This document shows, piece by piece, positions 1 through 8,813 of a stretch of 64,000 nt of DNA; positions within the stretch are counted from its first letter, which is position 1, and each line of letters opens with the position of its first letter. The notes beneath the pieces were generated by a model that was given only the letters and a program-made list of their open reading frames with translations, was not told where the DNA came from and searched no databases. The DNA is taken from assembly GCF_900116285.1 (NCBI RefSeq), contig NZ_FPAJ01000003.1, positions 248,001-312,000 on the forward strand, given 5' to 3'. This stretch comes from Sulfitobacter marinus. GTDB taxonomy: Bacteria > Pseudomonadota > Alphaproteobacteria > Rhodobacterales > Rhodobacteraceae. The translations under genes and the position numbers were made by a program.

Positions 1-1
1 A

Positions 2-2494
2 ATGGCGTTCGAACACAAAGCAACTTTGCCGGGCAGATCAGATTTCTTTCTGACTGACGTTACCGACATGGCGGTCCATTATACGTCTGTCGGTTCCGTT
101 CTTTATACAACTTCGCGGTTTGGCGGCGGCGATTTGCTGGCTTATCGGATCGTCGCGGATGGGGGGCTGACCCAGTTGGACAGCCGTGCCATCGCAGGTG
201 CCGCGCAATCGGGGTCCGTCAACAAGATCACGCTTGTTGGCGACAGCTTGTATTTGACGGGTGTGCAGAATGCCGCGCTGACGAAGATCGACCTTGCCGC
301 CGATGGCAGCTTCTCCTCTGTATCCGCCGTCACAGGTGCAACGTTGCCTCAGCAGATGCTGGGGGCCGAGGTCGCAGTTGTGGGCGGGCAGGCATATTTA
401 TACGGAATTACAAGAGGTTCGGATACGGTAGGGACCTGGCGTATCAACGCTAACGGGACTGTCACCGAGGTTCAGAATGCAGGCGTAGGATCGCAATCAC
501 AGGCCGCGCTGACCGGGCTTAGCGTGGCGCATGTTGGTGGCACGCCGCAGCTTTTAGTGGCCTCTGCCTCGGAAAACGCATTGATCAGCATGACGCTGGA
601 TAGCAGCGGCCGGCCGACCGAGGCTGCGCGCATCTCTGCCGACGATGGGGTGGGTATCGCGGGGCCCAGTGCGGTTTCGGTCGTCGCGATTGGCGGTCAG
701 TCTTTTGGGGTGATGGGATCATCGGCCAGCGGGTCCCTAACAGTGGTGCGATTGGGCGCTAATGGAACGATGCAGCTGACGGATCACCGGCTTGATACAT
801 TGAACACGCGGTTTGATGATGTAACGCTTTTGGAGACTGTCGTTCACAATGATCGCGCTTACGTCGCAGCGGCGGGCGCTGACGATGGCGTGTCAATTTT
901 CGAGCTGTCACCAGATGGGCGGCTTGTGCACCTCAGCACCATCGTGGATGCGCTGAATACGACGCTGGATGCCCCATCCGCGCTTGGTTTTTCTGTTCAG
1001 AATAACGCGCTGCATCTTGCGATAGCATCCGGTGTTGAGGCAGGTTTAAGCACGTTTACCCTCGATATCTCGGGTCGGGCTACACCGATTTATGGCACGG
1101 GGGCCGCCGAAAACCTGAACGGCACGGCAGGCGATGATTTTCTGACGGGCAATGGGGGAAACGACACTATATCGGGCGGTGTTGGTGATGACTTTCTGGC
1201 GGATGGCACTGGGGCTGATCTGTTGACGGGCGGCGGCGGGGCCGATCATTTTATCATGACTGCTGATGGTACTGCCGATACAATCAGCGATTTTGATACC
1301 ACGCAGGATACTCTTGATCTGTCAGGGTGGTCGCTGGTGCGCAGCATTCCAGTATCCATGTTTCAGTCGACCAGCAACGGGGCGGTTCTGACACTGGGTG
1401 ACGAAAGTTTGACCATCAGAAGCGCAGATGGGAATGCGATCACTTACGAAGATATGCTTCCCCGGATCACATTGGCCACGTCGTATATTCCGCAAAATAT
1501 GGTGTTGCCCGATGAGCCAGATAGCCCCGTTACACCGGTGAACCCTGTTGCATTGAACCTGATGGGTACCGCCGGGAATGACCGATTGGACGGCGACGCC
1601 GCGTCGGATCTGCTGCAAGGGCTGGCCGCAAATGACACCGTATATGGTATGGGCGGCGATGATACGATCAGGGGCGACGAGGGGGCTGACGATCTCTATG
1701 GGAACGCGGGCAGCGACGTGGTGGAAGGTGGAACAGGTAATGACCAGCTATGGGGCGGTATCGGATGGGATACGTTGCGCGGCAATGACGGCGACGATTT
1801 CATGTGGGGCGGCGACGGGTATGATGCGCTGGGTGGGGGCGACGGGAACGACGTGATTGTCGGGAATAGTGGCGCTGATCGACTGTATGGCGACGACGGC
1901 AATGACGTACTGACCGGCGGATTGAATGCGGACCAATTGTGGGGCGGCAATGACAATGACACATTGTCCGGTAGTGCCGGGTCCGATGACTTATTCGGAG
2001 GAAGCGGAGATGACTATCTGTACGGAAATGCGGGTGCTGATGAGCTGGAGGGCGGAAATGGCGACGATCAGTTAGCGGGCGGAGTTAATAATGATACGCT
2101 TGACGGCGGTTCCGGTAACGATCGTTTACAGGGCGACAATGGGTCAGATATCCTTGATGGTGGGGCCGGGAATGATCTGCTGAAAGGGAACGCAGGTCAT
2201 GATACTTTGGATGGCGGGGCTGGCGACGATATCCTGTCCGGTGGGATCGGTGCAGACCAGTTCTTTTTTGGGTCAGGCCAAGATCAGATTACAGACTTTC
2301 AAAACGAAATTGATACGCTGGTTTTGGATGCAATGCTGTGGGGTGGCGGCGAACGGAGCCTGTCACAACTGACAGCATATGCAAGCGTGAACGGCGACGG
2401 TTTTGTTTCGTTTGACTTTGGAAACGGTAACACACTTGAGTTGCTGAATGTGACATCTATCAGTGTCTTGGATAACGATTTTGAGGTTATGTGA
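2..2494 (+). CDS. RTX-type calcium-binding protein with N-terminal beta-propeller-like region
   Basis: Residues 1-355 consist of repeating beta-rich units of the type seen in lactonase/YVTN-like propellers. Two blocks of glycine/aspartate nonapeptide repeats (GGxGxDxLx) follow at about 373-417 and 520-753, and a C-terminal region of about 75 residues ends the protein. Such repeats bind calcium and usually mark proteins exported by a type I system with an uncleaved C-terminal signal. No N-terminal signal peptide is visible, which fits that route. The ATG is the second base of the window, so the true start and any ribosome site cannot be judged; the protein could extend upstream. It points toward the convergent capsule-export operon, which suggests a surface or matrix protein. 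The RTX class is clear; the substrate and any enzymatic role are unknown. Confidence 0.85.
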   Translation: MAFEHKATLPGRSDFFLTDVTDMAVHYTSVGSVLYTTSRFGGGDLLAYRIVADGGLTQLDSRAIAGAAQSGSVNKITLVGDSLYLTGVQNAALTKIDLAADGSFSSVSAVTGATLPQQMLGAEVAVVGGQAYLYGITRGSDTVGTWRINANGTVTEVQNAGVGSQSQAALTGLSVAHVGGTPQLLVASASENALISMTLDSSGRPTEAARISADDGVGIAGPSAVSVVAIGGQSFGVMGSSASGSLTVVRLGANGTMQLTDHRLDTLNTRFDDVTLLETVVHNDRAYVAAAGADDGVSIFELSPDGRLVHLSTIVDALNTTLDAPSALGFSVQNNALHLAIASGVEAGLSTFTLDISGRATPIYGTGAAENLNGTAGDDFLTGNGGNDTISGGVGDDFLADGTGADLLTGGGGADHFIMTADGTADTISDFDTTQDTLDLSGWSLVRSIPVSMFQSTSNGAVLTLGDESLTIRSADGNAITYEDMLPRITLATSYIPQNMVLPDEPDSPVTPVNPVALNLMGTAGNDRLDGDAASDLLQGLAANDTVYGMGGDDTIRGDEGADDLYGNAGSDVVEGGTGNDQLWGGIGWDTLRGNDGDDFMWGGDGYDALGGGDGNDVIVGNSGADRLYGDDGNDVLTGGLNADQLWGGNDNDTLSGSAGSDDLFGGSGDDYLYGNAGADELEGGNGDDQLAGGVNNDTLDGGSGNDRLQGDNGSDILDGGAGNDLLKGNAGHDTLDGGAGDDILSGGIGADQFFFGSGQDQITDFQNEIDTLVLDAMLWGGGERSLSQLTAYASVNGDGFVSFDFGNGNTLELLNVTSISVLDNDFEVM

Positions 2495-2526
2495 TTGCAC
2501 GCGCAGCTTTGAGTTTTTTGCAGCTA

Positions 2527-3339
2527 TCAAAGTTCCATAATGTCGCGGTGATAACGGCGCAGAAAGACGAGACCGAAAAAACAAAGCAGAATTGAAACAG
2601 CATAGACATAGATCGGGTTTGCATATGTGGCGTGATAACCGTTGTAGAGTCCCGCGCGCACTGTCCCGGTAATGTGGACAAGCGGATTATACCAAAGCCA
2701 ATCCTGATAGGGCTGCGGCACCGCTTCGAAGGTAAAGATCACACCGGAAATCAACAGCAGTGGCCTGGTGAGAATGCTGTACATGCGCTGCCAGATTGGA
2801 AACATGGACATCAAAAAGCAGTTGAACGTCCCAAGCCCCAGCCCAAAGCAAGCAGTCATCGAAAGCGCAGACATGATCGGTTTCCACTCAAGTGTGGTTC
2901 GGGTTTCGAAGATCAGAGTGATGCCAGAAAATACAATAACGCAGACAAGCATCTGCGTGAGAAAATTCAGAATAAACCGCCCTGCGATGGCATCAATAAA
3001 TGTTACGCGGGGGTAGGCAAGCAATTGTTTTGAATAGTTAATTGCCTGCGCTATTTTTGTGCTGAGATCGTTGAACATTAAAAAAGGCAGCAGACCGGTC
3101 GCATAGAACATTGCAAAATTCGTGCCCAGCATCGGATTACGAAAGCCGATTGAAAAAATTGCCGACAGTAGCGCGACGCCAAGAACCGGTTCGGCCAACG
3201 CCCAAAGATAACCGCCTGGAGATCGGCCATAGCTTGTCGTCATTTCGCGCAGTATCAGGGCACTGATTGTGCGCGCCGCCATAAAATACTGTGGGCGGTT
3301 TACAGGGCGTAAATTTGGGGTGATGGGTTTGACGGCCAT
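2527..3339 (-). CDS. Capsule/polysaccharide ABC exporter permease (KpsM/Wzm-like)
   Basis: This 270-residue ABC-2 type membrane protein has about six hydrophobic segments and opens with the family-typical juxtamembrane stretch (LILREMTTSYGRSPGGYLWA). In this family the permease pairs with a KpsT-type ATPase to move lipid-linked or free polysaccharide out of the cytoplasm. A start 12 codons upstream is possible, but the ATG at 3339 overlaps the stop of the upstream sulfotransferase as TAATG, which favours translational coupling from there. The ATPase lies two genes upstream and the KpsE-like protein beyond it, so the export complex is complete except for the outer-membrane component. The class is secure; the exact glycan is not known. 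Confidence 0.9.
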   Translation of the reverse strand: MAVKPITPNLRPVNRPQYFMAARTISALILREMTTSYGRSPGGYLWALAEPVLGVALLSAIFSIGFRNPMLGTNFAMFYATGLLPFLMFNDLSTKIAQAINYSKQLLAYPRVTFIDAIAGRFILNFLTQMLVCVIVFSGITLIFETRTTLEWKPIMSALSMTACFGLGLGTFNCFLMSMFPIWQRMYSILTRPLLLISGVIFTFEAVPQPYQDWLWYNPLVHITGTVRAGLYNGYHATYANPIYVYAVSILLCFFGLVFLRRYHRDIMEL

Positions 3340-4253
3340 TAGCCAGTTCTGTTCACGCTGGTATCTGGCCGGCATTCTGCGGCCCAGCTATCGGGAACCA
3401 TCCCGCCGAACCGGCCGTGAATATAGTCATATTGTGTGGCAAAGGCATTGCAGAAATCCGCGCGAATTTCCGCGGGCATGGCTGCCGAAGTGCCAATATT
3501 ACTATGGTTTTGCGGTTCGATTTCGATGGGTCCAATCCCAAGAAAACCGCATAGGCTGTTCATGCTGGCCGGGTTAAACATGTCTTCATAAAATACATAC
3601 TTGATGCGGTCTGGCGGTATCGCTTCCTCAAGCTCGACTATTGTGCGTTTGTAATCAGCGCGTTCAATCTTTGGCAGGCGGCCGCTTTGGATCAGGTGCT
3701 GAGCGCGGGCTATGCATGCATCCTGAAACGAAGTTGCGGGCGGGGAGGCCGCTTTGATTGCCATTCTGATTTGCGACCACATCCGCGTGACCGGGTCTCG
3801 TAGGATGAAAATGAATTTTGCTGACCCGATCTGACCCATTTGCGCAAAGGTTTCACGGTCCAAAATCGCGTAGGCGGGGGTGATATCACAGACGACTTGC
3901 TGATCTTTATAATGTTCAAGCAGATATTCCAGATACGCGGAATGATCATTGGGTTCACATGTGTAGATTCCCAAAAGGTCTGTAAGATCACGTAACTGGC
4001 GCAGGTTCGCACAATTTCGGTTACCAAGTTGCGGGATCAACCGCTTGGCAATAATTGTGGCGGCCTGCACACGCATGTCTAACATCTGCTGCCCTTTGCC
4101 AGCGATGACGTCAAAATAATGCAGTTCTTTGTTGCGCGAAAAATGTATTTGGTCACTGCACCGCAAGGCATCATACAGCCATGTCGTTCCGGCTTTTTGC
4201 GCGCCAATGCAAAAAACCATTGTGGCTGTTGATGGAAATGCAGGATTTGGCAT
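3339..4253 (-). CDS. Sulfotransferase (PAPS-dependent, Sulfotransfer_1/3-like)
   Basis: The 304-residue protein begins with a PAPS 5'-phosphosulfate loop (QKAGTTWLYDAL, about residues 19-30) after a hydrophobic strand. A 3'-phosphate-binding segment with the RDPVTRMWS pattern lies near residue 150. These two motifs define PAPS-dependent sulfotransferases, which put sulfate on hydroxyl groups of sugars or other acceptors. The gene sits between the ATPase and permease genes of a capsule-type exporter, and its stop overlaps the permease start, so the likely acceptor is the exported polysaccharide. The acceptor cannot be read from sequence. A second, differently built sulfotransferase lies at 7318-8079. 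Confidence 0.88.
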   Translation of the reverse strand: MPNPAFPSTATMVFCIGAQKAGTTWLYDALRCSDQIHFSRNKELHYFDVIAGKGQQMLDMRVQAATIIAKRLIPQLGNRNCANLRQLRDLTDLLGIYTCEPNDHSAYLEYLLEHYKDQQVVCDITPAYAILDRETFAQMGQIGSAKFIFILRDPVTRMWSQIRMAIKAASPPATSFQDACIARAQHLIQSGRLPKIERADYKRTIVELEEAIPPDRIKYVFYEDMFNPASMNSLCGFLGIGPIEIEPQNHSNIGTSAAMPAEIRADFCNAFATQYDYIHGRFGGMVPDSWAAECRPDTSVNRTG

Positions 4254-4282
4254 GAAATGTCACCTTGTCCAAATGCGTGAGA

Positions 4283-4939
4283 TCAGGGTTTCATATTGTA
4301 GCTGTGCAGTTCTATCGCTTCGTTAATATCGTCAAAGTAAAACAGTTTACCGTTCTCGAGCACCGCGCCGGCGTCGCAGATTTCGCGCATTAACCCCATG
4401 GAATGGCTGACGAAAATAGATCCTGACCTCGACATCCGGTCGGCAAATACATTTTTGCTTTTGCGTTTGAATGCGGCGTCGCCCACGGCCGTTATTTCGT
4501 CAATCAGATAGGTATCAAAGGTCAGGCCCATCGATACTCCAAAGGCCAGTCGTGATCGCATGCCTGACGAATACGATCTGATTGGCGCATGAAATTGCTG
4601 TCCCAACTCGGCAAAATCGGCGACATATTCCATCAGTGCATCACTGTTCGCACCGTATATACGTGCGACGAAACGGGTATTCTGGGCCCCGGTCATATCC
4701 GGGTGAAATGATCCTGAAAACCCGACCGGGAACGAGACATTTCCATCGCTGAGCACCGCGCCGGAAGTGGGGTCTGCCGTGCCCGCGATAATACGTAGTA
4801 AGGTTGATTTACCCGTCCCGTTGCGCCCTAGCAAACCTACGGAAACCCGGCTGGGGAAAGTCGCATTTATGCGATCTGCGACCACCTTGCGATTGCCGTT
4901 AAGGTAATAGGATTTCGATAGGTTTTGCAGAAGGATCAT
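4283..4939 (-). CDS. Capsule/polysaccharide ABC exporter ATPase (KpsT-like)
   Basis: This is a short ABC ATPase of 218 residues, the usual KpsT length. It has Walker A GRNGTGKST at residues 38-46, a signature variant YSSGMRSRL near residue 125, Walker B followed by IDEI near residue 148, and the switch histidine in the FVSHS motif. The SSGM form of the signature is typical for polysaccharide and teichoic-acid exporters rather than for importers. It starts 9 bases after the stop of the KpsE-like gene and is followed by the sulfotransferase and permease genes, so it is the energy module of that exporter. Confidence 0.92.
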   Translation of the reverse strand: MILLQNLSKSYYLNGNRKVVADRINATFPSRVSVGLLGRNGTGKSTLLRIIAGTADPTSGAVLSDGNVSFPVGFSGSFHPDMTGAQNTRFVARIYGANSDALMEYVADFAELGQQFHAPIRSYSSGMRSRLAFGVSMGLTFDTYLIDEITAVGDAAFKRKSKNVFADRMSRSGSIFVSHSMGLMREICDAGAVLENGKLFYFDDINEAIELHSYNMKP

Positions 4940-4948
4940 CGGCTTTTT

Positions 4949-6304
4949 CTAGCGTCTATCCCTTAATGAATAGCCAACCATTACCATGATCGCCCAGATC
5001 AGTAGGCTGAACAGCGCTACAAGCGCAATGGTAAGCAACCGGTCGGGGTAAATCGACGTTTCAGCAAGGGTTGGTTGGATGTGAGCGGCTAAATACCGGC
5101 TTTGGCGGCGCGATTCCGATACGGCAACATCATAGGCGATAAGGGCCGCGGCATAGGATTGCTCGGCGAACTCGCGATCAACCATGAGGCTTTCAAACTC
5201 ACCCACCAGATCGACCAATGGGTTGTCGACACTCCCGTCTTCGCTACCGATCCCCAGCTTTGCCCGTTCTTGCTTTAGCCGCTGTTCGATCACGCCTTGA
5301 CGCCGGATGGCTTGTTTGACACGGGGGTCTTTGGGGCTGCTGATCTGGCCAAGCATATCAAGACTTATAAGGGTTTCTGCCAGTTGCATCTCAAGCGAGG
5401 ATAGCAATCCCGTCTGTATCGAAAGCGTCGATTCGGGGGTGACCACCTGATGCAGGTTGCGAAACTTGGTCATATCTGATCGGGCGATTTTTAGCCGCTG
5501 AACCGCGGTCTCGAGCTCCTCTCGAGCCAGCCGCGTCGCATCCTCGCGGGCGATATCGGACAATCTGTTGATCATCCTGCTGCTTTCATCATAGATAAAA
5601 CGCGCGATATCTTGGGCGTCTTGCGGGGTGAACGCTTGGACTTCAAGTTCGATCAGTCCGGTGCTGCTGTCGTTATATACGCTGACCATGCGCAGCCAGT
5701 AATCGGTCAAATCTTCGATTGATCCGGGCGGGTGGTAGCTGAAAACGGGGTCGATGTCCGGATCTGCCTTTGACCACAGACGGCGTAGATCAAGCGCGTT
5801 ATCGACGGTACGCACCAGATCCTGACTTTGAATAAACTCGTAAAGAATATCCTCGTCCGGGGAGCCGGAACCCGGCAGCTCAGCCATGCCGCCCAAAAGC
5901 TCAATGGCTGAACTCGAATCCTCGGCACGGACCGAAAAACCCGCGACAGAGACAAATCGATCTGCCGCGCGTTCCCATAGGTACCAAGCTGCGATCAAGT
6001 TTGTACCCAAGACGCAGATAACAAAGCTTAAAAAAATGAACCGGTGGCGGGGCTTGATGCGGGCCGGACGCACCGGAGGGGCGACTACGTCCGGTGTTTG
6101 AGGGACCGCAGGCAGGTTTTGGTTAGCTTTCTCAACATTTAATTGCCCTCTCGCGGCAAGCGCGGCCTTTTTGATGTCGCGCTGTTCTTCTACACGCGCC
6201 AGCGCTTCCTTGCGCTCGCGGATCTTCAACGCTTTGCGAACATCATGGGGAAGGTTTTCGGCGCGTTCAGCAGCCTGGCTTTGAAGGGGGTGTGTGCGTG
6301 CCAT
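4949..6304 (-). CDS. Capsule export inner-membrane/periplasmic protein (KpsE/CtrB/BexC-like)
   Basis: The 451-residue protein has a charged cytoplasmic N-terminus of about 85 residues rich in Arg, Lys and Ala. A first membrane helix follows at about 89-109, then a long periplasmic region with heptad-like coiled-coil stretches (around 245-370), and a second membrane helix at about 423-446 ending in RDRR. That two-helix layout is the polysaccharide co-polymerase type that bridges the ABC exporter to an outer-membrane channel. The long basic N-terminal extension is larger than in E. coli KpsE. The gene is the first of the exporter operon, 9 bases from the ATPase. No outer-membrane partner (KpsD/Wza) is in view. 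Confidence 0.85.
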   Translation of the reverse strand: MARTHPLQSQAAERAENLPHDVRKALKIRERKEALARVEEQRDIKKAALAARGQLNVEKANQNLPAVPQTPDVVAPPVRPARIKPRHRFIFLSFVICVLGTNLIAAWYLWERAADRFVSVAGFSVRAEDSSSAIELLGGMAELPGSGSPDEDILYEFIQSQDLVRTVDNALDLRRLWSKADPDIDPVFSYHPPGSIEDLTDYWLRMVSVYNDSSTGLIELEVQAFTPQDAQDIARFIYDESSRMINRLSDIAREDATRLAREELETAVQRLKIARSDMTKFRNLHQVVTPESTLSIQTGLLSSLEMQLAETLISLDMLGQISSPKDPRVKQAIRRQGVIEQRLKQERAKLGIGSEDGSVDNPLVDLVGEFESLMVDREFAEQSYAAALIAYDVAVSESRRQSRYLAAHIQPTLAETSIYPDRLLTIALVALFSLLIWAIMVMVGYSLRDRR

Positions 6305-6385
6305 CTGCTAAGCCTGCATACCGAATATTAATCGATCTGTGGTTTCTGGTAGCTGGGTGATTGTTGGTGTTAGGGGTTTGGGGCT

Positions 6386-7309
6386 GTGGAGTCGCCACAT
6401 ATTCATATTTTGCTGTGCACGAAAAATGGTGGGCCGTATATTCAGGCTCAGCTTGAGTCCATTCTTGCCCAAACGCATCAAGACTGGACCTTGTGGATCA
6501 GCGACGACCGATCGGATGACGATACTTTGGTGCATGTCGGCGGGTTTGCTGCCGACCATCCGGACCGAGATATTCAACTGGTGACGGGGCCGGGCCAGGG
6601 GTGCGCGCGAAACTTTATGTCGTTGCTGTCGCGCCCCGAATTGACGCGGGCGTGGGTCGCATTTGCCGACCAGGACGATGTGTGGATGCCCGATAAACTG
6701 GCGCGGGCGGTTAATATGATTTGGCGTGGGACGGGGGCGCAGATCTATGCCTGCCGCAGTATCTTTACAGATGCCGCCCTGAACCCGATCGGCATATCGC
6801 CGGATTATCAGCGCCCTTTCGGCTTCGGAAATGCATTGGTTCAGAATATCTTGCGTGGCAATACGATTGTGATGCCCCCGGATGTGACCGAATTGTTGAC
6901 CAGCACGTTGCCCCTCGTGCTGAATGAGGGCGTCCCCTTCCATGACTGGTGGGTGTACCAGACGGTGACCGGGGCCGGATTTGATGTTATTCATGACGCG
7001 AGGCCCGGGCTTTTGTACCGGCAACATGACAACAATTTGTTGGGCTCCAACCGCAGCCATGCAGGACAGCGCGCCGCAATTGTGTTGCGACGCGTGTTTG
7101 CGGAATGGGTGGATCGCAATGTACGCGCCCTTTCGGACTTGTCGCCAATTCTGACCCGCCAGAACCGTCGAGTTCTGTTCGATTTTATCGACTGGCGGGC
7201 GCAGCCGGCATCGGATGGGCGGGTAGTCCCGAAATCGATTGGTGTTTACCGCCAAAGTCTGGGTGGGGATCTTGCCCTGCGGGCGCTGGCAAGGTTGGGA
7301 AAGCTGTGA
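6386..7309 (+). CDS. Family 2 glycosyltransferase (rhamnosyltransferase-like)
   Basis: The 307-residue protein has a GT-A fold: an N-terminal nucleotide-sugar strand (HIHILLCTKNGGPYIQAQLE), an SDDRSDD acidic motif near residue 38, and ADQDDVW near residue 95, which matches the DxD plus downstream D/W pattern of rhamnosyltransferase-type GT2 enzymes. The start is GTG at 6386. It is the only plus-strand gene between the two minus-strand blocks of the polysaccharide locus, so it is transcribed separately and divergently from the exporter. A 344-codon open frame covers the same interval on the other strand, but only this strand gives recognisable motifs. The donor sugar and acceptor are unknown. 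Confidence 0.85.
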   Translation: MESPHIHILLCTKNGGPYIQAQLESILAQTHQDWTLWISDDRSDDDTLVHVGGFAADHPDRDIQLVTGPGQGCARNFMSLLSRPELTRAWVAFADQDDVWMPDKLARAVNMIWRGTGAQIYACRSIFTDAALNPIGISPDYQRPFGFGNALVQNILRGNTIVMPPDVTELLTSTLPLVLNEGVPFHDWWVYQTVTGAGFDVIHDARPGLLYRQHDNNLLGSNRSHAGQRAAIVLRRVFAEWVDRNVRALSDLSPILTRQNRRVLFDFIDWRAQPASDGRVVPKSIGVYRQSLGGDLALRALARLGKL

Positions 7310-7317
7310 TGCGCGGT

Positions 7318-8079
7318 TCATAATAAGACCCCATGCGTGCAAAGCCGCTGCATAAGTTCGACATCAGTGGCGCAAAAGTCTGCCAGCTTTTGTTTGTTCG
7401 CGTCGCTTTCGATCTGGCCGAGGAGTTGGGGCCATCGTTTAGATCCTTGGGATTTCGGTCCGACATTCACCCGCTTGTCGACAATTGAAATCTGTTGGCC
7501 GGTTAGCTGGGCGATGTCTTTCTCAAGCGCCATGAGGCTTTCGATGGCATAAACGCGGTCAAGCTGCGCGGCGCCCTTTTCTGCTAAAGCTAACTGCTCG
7601 CGGGTCGAGATATGCGCTATCTGCGCGGCCCCACGAATTTTGCGTGTCGCGAAATATGCGCAATAGAAATTGTCGTAATGATCACGGATGAATTGCTGCC
7701 AATTCGCGTCCCCACCAAAAAAGTAGTCATCCACCATTCGTTCCTTGATGGTTTTTAATCCGATATTCTCTGGAGCGTTCAGGGTGTCGAGATCAGTATC
7801 CAGCGATTTTTGAAGCAGATAGAAATAAAACGAGGCAATTCTTTCGAACGGATCGCGCAGGATCGTAAAAGCGAAACAATCAGCGTCGAATTGGTCCAAA
7901 CCGGCCCAATCCAAGTGGCCGGAATAGAGTGTGTAACCGGGGGGGAATTGCCCGTCGTCAGGTGCTTGATTGTGGACTCTGACCGGCGATGTCTGGTCTT
8001 CACCCACAACGCGGGCAAGCTCTGAATGGACGGTTTGCCCGGCGGTTTTCGGGATATGAAGAAAGATGATTTTCTTCAT
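7318..8079 (-). CDS. Sulfotransferase family 2-like protein
   Basis: The 253-residue protein starts with IIFLHIPKTAGQTV, the HIPKTAGT-type PAPS loop of the Sulfotransfer_2 (heparan/chondroitin sulfotransferase-like) family. A second binding segment, ILRDPFERIASFYF, lies near residue 93. The family transfers sulfate from PAPS to carbohydrate hydroxyls. Its start overlaps the stop of the upstream acetyltransferase gene by four bases (ATGA), so three glycan-modifying genes form one operon. It is not similar in its loop to the sulfotransferase inside the exporter operon, so the locus has two independent sulfation enzymes. The final residues run to within 10 bases of the convergent glycosyltransferase. 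Confidence 0.85.
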   Translation of the reverse strand: MKKIIFLHIPKTAGQTVHSELARVVGEDQTSPVRVHNQAPDDGQFPPGYTLYSGHLDWAGLDQFDADCFAFTILRDPFERIASFYFYLLQKSLDTDLDTLNAPENIGLKTIKERMVDDYFFGGDANWQQFIRDHYDNFYCAYFATRKIRGAAQIAHISTREQLALAEKGAAQLDRVYAIESLMALEKDIAQLTGQQISIVDKRVNVGPKSQGSKRWPQLLGQIESDANKQKLADFCATDVELMQRLCTHGVLL

Positions 8080-8813
8080 GATGCGTCGCTTTTTCTTAGG
8101 TCAATTTTCTCAGGTTCGTAGGGGGGTGTGTCCCCAAGCATCTGGTGGATACCCTTGCAAAACTCAGCCGGGTCGGACGGGTCCAGATGATCCATTTGCC
8201 ACGGGGCAAACTGCCACCACTGACTGCGCAGCATGGGGGTGATCAACGTGGCTGGCAGCCGCATCTTTTTGATGCTTGCGGGGTTTCCGGCGACGACGGC
8301 AAAGGCCGGGACATCGCGTGTCACAACAGCATGGGCACCGATGATGGCACCGTCACCAATCGAAACACCAGCGGCAATATAGGCACCATGGCCAATCCAG
8401 ACGTCGTTCCCCACCTTCGACATTTTTACCTTTGTTGGCGGTCCTTCGAAGGTGAACTTGTAGTTGTGATAATGTTCAGCTGCTGCAAACCCGTCTCCGA
8501 GGTCAAACAGCTTGTCACCCAGATAAAAGGCTGGGCTCGTCGATGCCCAATGTGTCGGGTGGTTCTGCCGCCCGATTTGAACGCTCTCGCCGAATGAACA
8601 ATACCGCCCAATGCGCGCGGCAAAACAGTATCCCGAAACCTGATAGGAAAATGCACCCAATTCGAGGGAATGCTCATATTGCGTCCATTTCAAACTGGCA
8701 GGTGTTTCAATAATGCTGTGCTCGGGAAGCTTCACGTTGGGGCCACCGCGGTTCAAGACCTCTACCCCAGCAGCCTGCAATTTTTTGATTGGTACCGATA
8801 TCTGGGGCATCAC
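8076..8813 (-). CDS. Hexapeptide-repeat (LbH) O-acetyltransferase, CatB-like
   Basis: The 245-residue protein contains the isoleucine-patch repeats of left-handed beta-helix acyltransferases (for example ARIGRYCSFGESVQIGR near residue 70, and VGNDVWIGHGAYIAAGVSIG near residues 135-155). It also has the H-P-T-H-W context of the catalytic histidine seen in CatB/streptogramin-type acetyltransferases. Such enzymes use acetyl-CoA to O-acetylate sugars or small molecules. It is flanked in the same operon by a double glycosyltransferase (4-base overlap at 8810-8813) and a sulfotransferase (4-base overlap at 8076-8079), so polysaccharide O-acetylation is the likeliest role. Drug acetylation is a less likely alternative. 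Confidence 0.82.
   Translation of the reverse strand: MMPQISVPIKKLQAAGVEVLNRGGPNVKLPEHSIIETPASLKWTQYEHSLELGAFSYQVSGYCFAARIGRYCSFGESVQIGRQNHPTHWASTSPAFYLGDKLFDLGDGFAAAEHYHNYKFTFEGPPTKVKMSKVGNDVWIGHGAYIAAGVSIGDGAIIGAHAVVTRDVPAFAVVAGNPASIKKMRLPATLITPMLRSQWWQFAPWQMDHLDPSDPAEFCKGIHQMLGDTPPYEPEKIDLRKSDAS

Noticed and set aside
6308..7342. 344-codon open frame on the minus strand opposite the GT2 gene
   Set aside because: The plus-strand product has clear GT2 motifs; the minus frame has no recognisable domain and a composition typical of an antisense shadow.
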